Source: Eublepharis macularius
Lineage: Eukaryota; Chordata; Lepidosauria; Squamata; Eublepharidae
DNA length: 64,000 bases
Direction of reading: 5' to 3'
NCBI RefSeq assembly: GCF_028583425.1
Contig: NC_072800.1
Coordinates: 90,224,501 to 90,288,500, forward strand
Shown here: one piece after another, positions 57,204 through 64,000 of the stretch
Numbering within the stretch: the first letter of the stretch is position 1
Layout: each line of letters opens with the position of its first letter
Made by a program: the position numbers and the translations under genes
The notes under the pieces: model-generated
What the model was told of the DNA's origin: nothing
The model's input: the letters and a program-made list of their open reading frames with translations, nothing else
Database searches by the model: none

Positions 57204-57466
57204 GCATTGAATCAGTGGGCAGATGAGGGTTGGCCTGCCTAATTCTATGTTTGAAACAATCAAACACACAATAAGTAAAGTGCAACATGCTCATATATTC
57301 ACATACATCTAGTACCAATTCTGCCAGTACAATTCATAAGTATACAACAGGTTGTGTATGAATGCTTCCAACAATAATTTATGAACTTTCCTATGACCGT
57401 GTCTGTATACTTTAAATATTCTGAAAGCAAGCAATCCTCTGGCATGAGCCTCACTCAGAGAGACTC

Positions 57467-58862
57467 TGGTGTTACCAGAACTGCTTTTTTATAATGGGGA
57501 AATTAGCTTAGTAGTCTGGAACTAAAATTAGCGCGGATCTAACCAATGTTTACGGAGGTCCCGATTCCAGACACTCTAGTGACAAAGAGGCAGACTACAA
57601 ATAGGTTCAATAAATACGTGTATTTACTAATAGTGTGGCGTAAGCCTGAACTTGCACATACATACAAGAGAGCATACAAGGACTAGGAAATGCAGAGTAA
57701 GAAGTATAGAGACGGTCACTTGAGCAGGTACCCACGATGATAAGGGAAATACAATCCTGAAGCGGAGCAGAGACATGACAGCGAGGTGGTCCAATGCCAG
57801 CAATGGATCCACGGACAGACATCAAGGGGTGGCATACGCAACATGCGGAATGGCATACGCAACATGCGGTCTGAGGGACCAGCTTAAATACCCCAAAACG
57901 TACCCTGGGGCTGGTGCTGTACTTGGTGGTTCTCACAGATTAAAACAAAGGCTTTAATGGCCTACTGAATGGCTTAGATGGGCCACTTTAGGAATCTGAT
58001 CGTGATAAGTGACACCTCAGGAAGAGGGGACAAAGGAGGGAGGGAGAAATCCGAGTGGGCTGAATGGATGTTTCAGCGAACAGGGCTTGCCCTGATGTCA
58101 TCAGCTCTGGAATGCAGAGGTTTCTTTGAGATGCATTCTCTAAGTGCTTGGGATGGTCGGCACTTAGCTTGTTCTCCGGGGCTGCTCCTAAGATATGCAG
58201 AGCGGTGCGAGGTTCTCTCGCTGTGGACGTGGTGTGTCCATTTCACCGAAATGGCTTCTCAAAGCAGGCTTCTTCCCTCAGTCTTCTGGCTGCCTAAGAA
58301 CATGGTCGCCGGCTGGGCATGGCGGAGGCTTGTTAGCAGGTTGCCCGGTAGCGAGGGCCAGCTCGGGGACTGGCCCGTGGGAGGCTCCAGGCGGGAACTG
58401 ACCAGGGAGCGCCTAGCCAGGCCCGCTGGAGGTTTCCCCGGCAGGCACCTGGTTGCTAACAGCGGCTTGGGCACAGATGAGGCAGGCTTCCATGGAGGCA
58501 GGGGGAACAGCACGTAAAACACAGTCCATAGCAAGGAACAGGCGCGGTCCGTGGCGGATGGCAGCGCAGGCACAGGGCACACTTGTAATAAAGGCGAAAC
58601 ACACACTGGGAGGTCCAGATATAGGTCTGGGCAGGGTTGCCCGGGAAGAAAGTTCTTTGTGCAGTTATCCAGGCATGGTGTCAGGAAACTAACACAGTCT
58701 ATTGCAGCAGCAAGGTATTTAACAAGCAGGCAGGAAATTGACACGTGTATCAGAGCACACACGTGCAGGGCAATCTTGGTGTAGCAGTAAAGCAGCAATG
58801 CAGGAAACTTTAACACAGTCCATGGCAGGCCTTAAAGCAGGAGAGGGGGCCTACTTGGAAAC
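57467..58862. other. Extra sequence after block 2, no recognised gene
   Basis: It separates the end of block 2 from the segment (58863 on) that follows block 1 directly at 45750. It contains AATAAA on the minus strand near 57609 and GC-rich sequence at 58270-58560, and may be an LTR-type or other insertion. Open frames of up to 185 codons show no domain. Confidence 0.4.
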
Positions 58863-58929
58863 ACCGGGACTGAGTCAAGGTAAGTTTTTAGTTCCTTTTA
58901 TTAATGGGTGTTTTCTTTCTTTTTCTTCA

Positions 58930-59290
58930 ACAGATGTTTTGATGAAAAGGTGGAGGTCCGAATGCTGTGCCCGCTTGCAATTGATCTTGCAAAAGTGACC
59001 TGGTTGCCCAATCATCTGTCACATGCTCTTTAAGTATAAGGTCATACATCTGCTTAGCTGTTTCACAGTCCTGAATCAATTCTAGATCATTGGTAGAGAT
59101 AGAACTTACAATGAACGCTTGTGCTACATCATCTTCCTGGTTCCACTTCACTCTCTCATCACCCTCTGCTGGTTGGCCTGCTGTGAGGTGTTTCTCCAGG
59201 TGCTTTTTCTTGAGATTAAACTTCAGCCTTATTTTCCATTCAGCAAAGTTATTGTCCTTAATAACAAAGACGTGTGTCTTCATCCTTTAT
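58930..59290 (-). mobile_element. Ty1/copia-like LTR retroelement fossil, gag N-terminal region
   Basis: Second fossil of the same family as 46460-47000, covering the start of gag (MKTHVFVIKDNNFAEWKIRL). Broken and short; it lies about 1.4 kb after the end of duplication block 2. Confidence 0.7.
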
Positions 59291-59383
59291 AGTAGGAACG
59301 TTTATGCCTTATACTTTCTTTTTCTCTGTCCACAGTTTTGAGGATCTACTTGGTTAATCAGAGCTGAAATAGTATGTTCTGAT

Positions 59384-60444
59384 TAGACATGGGCACGATT
59401 GGAATTACGGTCTGAAAATTGCCCCAATTTTAGCGTTTGCACCATCGGGACTGGGCTGATTGGTTCCGTCCACGACTCCTGGTTCAGCGGTCGGGTGGGG
59501 CACTCTATCGGTTCTCGATCAGATCGATCGGTTTACGTTCGGGATTGCAGTCTGCAGACAGTCTGGCGCCAGCCATCTGTTCCCGAGGGAACAGAGCCCC
59601 ATGGAAAAGGAGCCTGGGGAATGCCGGAGCTGTTTGCCCTTCTTCTGTCGCCCTGGAAACACGAATGGAAGCCCAGCTTTCCTTGATCAGCAGGGCTTCC
59701 TTCCTACCACGAAGCAGCCAGAAAAGCGCGCACCCGTCTCGTCCATTTGGGAGAAGAGAGGGGAGGGCGGGGGAAGGGGGTGTTCTTCTGTAGCCATGGG
59801 CACTCGAATCTCATCCCTGCAAAGCCTGAGAGGCAGCTCTTACGGCCAAACACAGCCCTCCTGCGTAGCAGACCCAGGCTTTATAAATAGCCATGTGCTG
59901 CGCAACAAAGTTTCACTTTCCGCTTGCGGGTGGAGTGGGACAGAGGCAAGCTCTCGCTTGTTGCTTTTGGAAAGAGAAAGCGCAAGAGAGAGGGGGGGAG
60001 CTTTAGCTTTGGGCTTCAGCGGATAGGGAATTAGGGAATAGGGAGCTATCTCCTCTGGTTTCAGGGCTGCCGCCTAGCTCGGGGGCCAAGCTCAGTGGGC
60101 ACCTTGGTTGAGGGCTCAGGTCTGGGGGGGAGTGTTGCAGCTGGGGTTGGGCTCTATTCCTATTCTCTCTCTCTGCTTCCAGGGCTGCCGTCTAGCTCTG
60201 GGGCCAAGCTCAGTGGGCACCTCCTTGGCTGAGGGCTCACACAGTATTACACACTCTAGTGCCCGGTCACTCTGGTCTGGGGGAGTGTTGGTGGTGGGGT
60301 GCCCTCCCGCGTTGGCCTTCCCGATTCCCGATTCTGTATCGGAAATGGGACTTGATCGGTAAGGTTCGGGTACCTGGGTTCGGCGCCACCGCGGAATCAC
60401 GATCAGCTAAATTGGGATTATTTTTTGGATCCTGCCCATGTCTA
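59384..60444. mobile_element. 1.06 kb GC-rich element with TAGACATGGGC ends
   Basis: Starts TAGACATGGGCACGAT and ends ATCCTGCCCATGTCTA, the same end class as the hAT-like elements above, but the flanking 8-mers (GTTCTGAT, TTAACTTG) do not match. The inside is rich in CpG and contains a repeated piece around GGGGCCAAGCTCAGTGGGCACC (two copies, near 60080 and 60200). Open frames of 118 and 188 codons here have no recognisable protein. Confidence 0.6.
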
Positions 60445-60749
60445 TTAACTTGGTGAGGCTGGGCCCATAACCATTTTTAGGTTTTAGTTAAGGCATATTA
60501 ACTAAACAAACTACACACAGAAAGCTCTCATCCAAGTTAGAGAACAAATAACTGTTTATTTATCTAAAGAAATATATTTACAAAAGTTTAGTTGAGAGAA
60601 AGAACTGGTAACTGATAGAAAGTAGGCCATCTCACTCAGGAGGAGACACCATGCTGCCTCTCCTGGTGCATGCAGGGAAGAAGAGAGAGAGAGGAGGGGG
60701 AGAGAAGGGAGGGAAGTTCTCCCGGCAGGAAGGAGACTGATAGCAGCCT
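60445..60749. other. No recognised gene; possible LTR-like piece
   Basis: Minus strand has AATAAACAGTTATTTG near 60551 and a G+A-rich low end. Not enough to name an element. Confidence 0.35.
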
Positions 60750-61180
60750 ATCTATCTGACTAACTTTATGGTTGTTGCCTTCCTTCTTCTCTGCTTGCAG
60801 TCATAAAGGACTGAGCAAGAGACATTGCCAGTCCCTTCTTCTAGCAAAGAGATCATTGGTACCAGCCCCTCGCCTAAAACTGGCCTGTTCCCTCCCCAGA
60901 ATTTTATTAGTTTCCAACAAGTCCATAAGTTAGTAGGGCCTAGAAAGCTAATTGGCTTATAGTTGGACGGGTCTGCTCTGTCTCCAAACAGATGGCATAA
61001 TTCCTGTCGCATTTATCTGAGTGAAAACAGTTGCTAATATATCCTTCCACCAAGAGATACTGGCTTTGAAAAATTCTGGAGAAATTAGATCTGCACTTGG
61101 GTCCTTCCCGTTCTTCATTTGATAAATTAAAAAAACTGATTTTGGATGATCAAAGAGGGGGCTACTCCAGCAGTTCAACT
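60750..61180 (-). repeat. LINE reverse transcriptase fragment
   Basis: Minus strand encodes MKNGKDPSADLISPEFFKA, WWKDILATVFTQINATGIMP and DPSNYKPISFL, the first conserved blocks of a non-LTR reverse transcriptase (KAPGPDGIP...PSNYRPISLL). Broken over more than one frame. A different family from the L1-like ORF1 elements. Confidence 0.72.
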
Positions 61181-61555
61181 AAATTCCAGTTGCTTTGATA
61201 ATCATAGTTACAATGAGAACTAGTAAAAACATAAGCAAAATGTTCTTCCCAAATATGAGAAGAAATATGGAATTAGAATGGAATCCTAAGATATAAAACA
61301 GAACTAACCAATTTTCCAGAATTCACTAGGTGTTCTATTATTTCTAGCTGCTCTGACTAGATTTTACCAGTTATTAAGACAATCTTCTTTACTCCTAGGT
61401 ATAGCTTGTTGCCACAAACCCAGGTCCAACTCAGGCTTAGGTTGACCTTCCCCTACCCTGAGGTAAAACTTCTCCTCTTTAAGCCTGTGAAGCTGTATAC
61501 TAGGCTGGTAAGCCTCTGGTAGCGTGGTTGATGTTAAGCTTCAACTTTCCTTCTT
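61181..61555. other. No recognised gene
   Basis: Unrecognised sequence between the LINE fragment and the probable LTR. Confidence 0.35.
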
Positions 61556-62304
61556 GTTCCACCCTTAAGAAATATTAAAAATGGTTACCCAGCCAAGTCT
61601 TAGTAGGGGACAGATCAGGGGTTTGCGCTTCCCTTTGGCAGAAACTGGCACACGAGGCTTGGGAAGGTTCAAAAGGTAACAGAAGGTTTATTTACAGTAG
61701 GTAAAGTCAGAGGGCAGGTGGGCAGATGTTTGAACTGACGTAACAAAGGTTTTTGTACTGGAACTTCACTGGTATGAGGCACAAAACACTTGGTCTAACA
61801 CTAGGTTGCTGGCTTCTTTCAGAGGTTGACACTGCTTCACAAATGTTTCCCTTTTAAAGCACAGACACAGCACAACGTTCCCTCCACACCAGACTTAAGG
61901 GTGCCCCACTGAGACAAACCCTTCCTACATACTGGGCAGGTGTTATAGTGATGAGCTGTAACGCTGTTCCTGGCACTGAAGGGGAGACTCCTCTCTACCC
62001 ACTCTTTACCCACTCTCTCAAGTCTAAGCAGCAGTTAGTGCTGGTTTTCCCCACTTTAGTCCTAGGACTAACAGTGCTTCACAAACATTATTTCCTTCTC
62101 ACAGAGGATTCTCTGGCTGACCCTCTCTGGTCTAAAGCCAGATCCCAACTCTCTTTCACTCTCTTGTTTACTCTCCAACTCCAACTGACAGCTTCCCCAA
62201 CATACCATCCCCAACTGCCATTTCAGGCTAGCCACATGGGGGGAAACATATCAATCATAGCTCACTGACTGGAAATCTCAGCCTCTGAAGCTGAGTCCAT
62301 CACA
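61556..62304 (-). mobile_element. Probable LTR of a Ty3/gypsy-like fossil
   Basis: On the minus strand it begins TGTGATGGACTCAGCTTC just after a purine-rich AAGGGTGGGACA, and ends near AAGGGTGGAACA, with an AATAAA near 61690. A gypsy-type RNase H fragment lies just upstream in the same orientation. Length about 750 bp. LTR limits are inferred from one copy only. Confidence 0.5.
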
Positions 62305-62589
62305 TGTCCCACCCTTAGAGACCATTGCAATTAGGAGTGGTTCTACAAACCTCTCCGATGCTATGTGGTGAGCCATGTGTGAAACCAAAGTTATTAACAA
62401 TTAAACAACATTAACACTAATATAAACCAAAACATTCATGCAGTATAATCAAATTTAACCCTTATCACCTATTTGTAGACATATTTACAATGTTTGGTTA
62501 TTCATAACCTTAGACATTCAAGTAACATTTCTAGAGAGAGCATCAGCTATTACATTTTCTTTTCCTTGCACATGAACGATGTTAAAAAT

Positions 62590-62900
62590 TACAGTTCTGT
62601 AGTTGCAAGTTCCATCAAATTAGCTTGCTATTTGTGCTTTTAACTTGATTCAACCACCGCAAGGGCAAATGGTTTGTGCACAATGTAAACTTTCTTCCCC
62701 ATAAGTAGGGTTTTAGTTTCACTATAGCCCACACACTAGCCAGGCATTCCCTTTCAATGACAGAAAGATGTTGCTCTCTGTCTACGACTTTTTGACTAAG
62801 GTAAAGGATGGGGTGTGGCTTTATACATTTCACCCCGTCTGATAACAGACCCTGTATCTCTGCCTCCTGAGATACGCTTGTTTTCTTAGTGCTTAATTTT
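62590..62900 (-). mobile_element. Ty3/gypsy-like pol fossil, RNase H region
   Basis: Minus strand reads PILYLSQKVVDREQHLSVIE and WAIVKLKPYLWGRKFTLC, the conserved RNase H block of gypsy-type pol. A broken fragment next to the probable LTR. Confidence 0.7.
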
Positions 62901-63019
62901 GGTTTCTGAATTTTGAATCTGATCCATTACTACAACCCTTTGAATGATTGGTTAGCTGACTTGTACCGTTTACATCTTTTGGATGTTCAGTATGAAACAG
63001 GTAGCAGACTATTTCCATG

Positions 63020-63829
63020 ACAGATATTCTAATGCCATTCTAATGCTACAAAAGATAGACCTCAGTAGGTAGATATCCAGTAGCTGTCTGTTAAGGATCT
63101 CACAACATTCCCCACTGAAGTGTGAGAATTCCATAATCCCATTGTTAAGCCTAGCCTTCCTTTCGCTGACCAATTGCCAATGCACATTAAGACAGCATGT
63201 AGCAGCCTGTGATTCCATTTTGATAAGCTAAAGACCGAAATGTGTCCCAAGTCATGCTGGAACTATTTCATTTGGCACTGAGCAATAGCAAATAATGCAA
63301 CACATATGAAGAATGGTACCAAACATGTTCCAAAGTACTATACAGTAAGCCAGGTAGCAACATTTAATATCACACTATAATGGAAAATCAGAAAAAAGAA
63401 GAGGATATTGGGCTTCTGGAGTTCTGTCTTCTCAACAGGGAATCGCAGCTTCGGAAAGTTCTCGGTTATCAATTGATTTTTGTTGGACTCAGAGTTAGGT
63501 TGATCTGGTGCCAGCTCCACATTCAGAAATGTTCTCACGTTTTTGCTCTCCTGATTTTTATCAAGGTGGAATGCTGGAAATGCATCTGTGGTGTCTTGAT
63601 TGGCATAGTGCCTGATCACCTGGGTGCCTCCCGGGTGTCTCTTGTAGAAGTGGTTGACATTGTAGTCTTTCCTATTGCTCACCAGCCAGTGCTCCTCATG
63701 AGGTTGGATTCATCCTGGGTGCAGCTCGACTTCTTCCCCCATGAAGAAATGGTTGGGTCTGTTCCTGCCGCTGCTCACAGCGTCCTTCTTCCTTATAAGC
63801 GCATCACGGTTCAGCTGTGGGGTAGTCAT
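63020..63829 (-). pseudogene. FADS2-like: Fatty acid desaturase (FADS1/2-type) processed pseudogene
   Basis: Minus-strand sequence reads as the N-terminal part of a front-end fatty acid desaturase without introns. From an ATG at 63829 it runs through a cytochrome b5 domain with the heme motif HPGG (YKRHPGGTQVIRHYANQDTT), the linker FLNVELAPDQP, a membrane segment (FFFLIFHYSVILNVATWLTV), and the first histidine box QHDLGHISVF, ending in a weakened NWWNHRH-like region. In known FADS genes an intron splits the b5 domain and others follow, so the continuous run shows a retrocopy. It has at least three in-frame stops (one before the b5 heme motif, two around the first His box) and is truncated before the later His boxes. 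It lies between fossil gypsy-like fragments. The desaturase family is firm; FADS1 versus FADS2 is not decided. Confidence 0.8.
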
Positions 63830-63889
63830 CTGTGCCAGGTCAGATCACCCACCTTCTATCTTTCCTCAGCCACCCCTCTCTCTGATCTT

Positions 63890-64000
63890 GTTGATGCCTA
63901 AATGTCTGGCCCTGGATGTTTCATGGGCCAGCTGTAATACTTGCAGCGGGTACCGTCTGGAAACCACCAATTGTTTGCTCTTTTCCAGACAAAAGCACAT
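63890..64000 (-). mobile_element. Ty3/gypsy-like pol fossil, integrase N-terminal region
   Basis: Minus strand reads QLVVSRRYPLQVLQLAHETS followed by a GHLGxNK-like RHLGINK, the zinc-binding start of gypsy-type integrase. It runs off the window edge. Its order relative to the RNase H fragment shows these are not one colinear element. Confidence 0.6.

Larger units (their letters stand above)
47090..57466 (+). repeat. Segmental duplication, block 2 (carries CYP8B copy C)
   Basis: About 10.4 kb, direct copy of 34737-45749. Block 2 alone has an L1-like element at 50575-52514 with a nested Penelope-like piece, a 58 bp insertion at 54998-55055, and about 264 extra bases at 49006-49269. Only about 1.3 kb separates the end of block 1 from the start of block 2, so it is a near-tandem duplication. 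Confidence 0.93.

Noticed and set aside
58259-58816. 185-codon minus frame and overlapping 179-codon plus frame
   Set aside because: GC-rich sequence without stops by chance; no domain and no support from a related copy.
59460-60026. 188-codon open frame
   Set aside because: Lies inside a non-autonomous element, no recognisable protein.

Overview
The window looks like nuclear DNA of a squamate reptile, most likely a lizard. It is dominated by interspersed repeats typical of lepidosaurs: tRNA-derived SINEs of the Sauria type, 5S rRNA-derived SINEs, CR1-type LINE 3' ends, many hAT-like miniature elements and L1-like insertions. Real genes are few, and the ones I recognise are vertebrate. The species cannot be read from the sequence alone.

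The main genes are three intronless cytochrome P450s of the CYP8B (sterol 12-alpha-hydroxylase) type, all on the minus strand. Copy A (8099-9646) is intact. Copy B (43876-45417) is intact and copy C (55600-57138) carries one in-frame nonsense codon. B and C lie in an approximately 11 kb direct segmental duplication (34737-45749 and 47090-57466). Each P450 has a TATA box 45-80 bases upstream of its ATG. The family acts in the endoplasmic reticulum in bile-acid synthesis, so the cluster may be a lineage-specific bile-acid gene expansion.

Between A and B, on the plus strand, lie exons of an obscurin-like giant muscle kinase gene: the end of the first kinase domain (11740-11892), a large inter-kinase exon (16426-18015, with an in-frame TAG), and two half-exons of the fibronectin III domain (23143-23265 and 24998-about 25150). 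The exons expected before, between and after them are not visible, so I read this as a decayed or rearranged obscurin-family copy. At the right edge is a minus-strand intronless copy of a fatty-acid desaturase (FADS1/2 type), a processed pseudogene, surrounded by fossil Ty3/gypsy-like fragments.

The two duplicated blocks give a clean relative timeline. A CR1 3' end with a nested 1.2 kb hAT-like element is present in both, so it predates the duplication. Two different full-length but ORF1-only L1-like elements, three Penelope-like pieces and a 490+490 bp fold-back are each present in only one block, so they postdate it. A third ORF1-only L1 sits at 19642-21188. These ORF1-only elements, with intact 5' ends, 3' tails and target-site duplications, resemble the half-L1 (HAL1) idea known from mammals and are one of the most interesting things here. 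The other is a block of about 450 bp inside copies B and C that is roughly 9% diverged while the rest of the gene differs by about 2-3%, which points to gene conversion or selection on the substrate-recognition region.

The remaining sequence (most of 1-8 kb, 9.7-11.7 kb, 26-34 kb, 57.5-62 kb) holds repeats and no gene that I can support.
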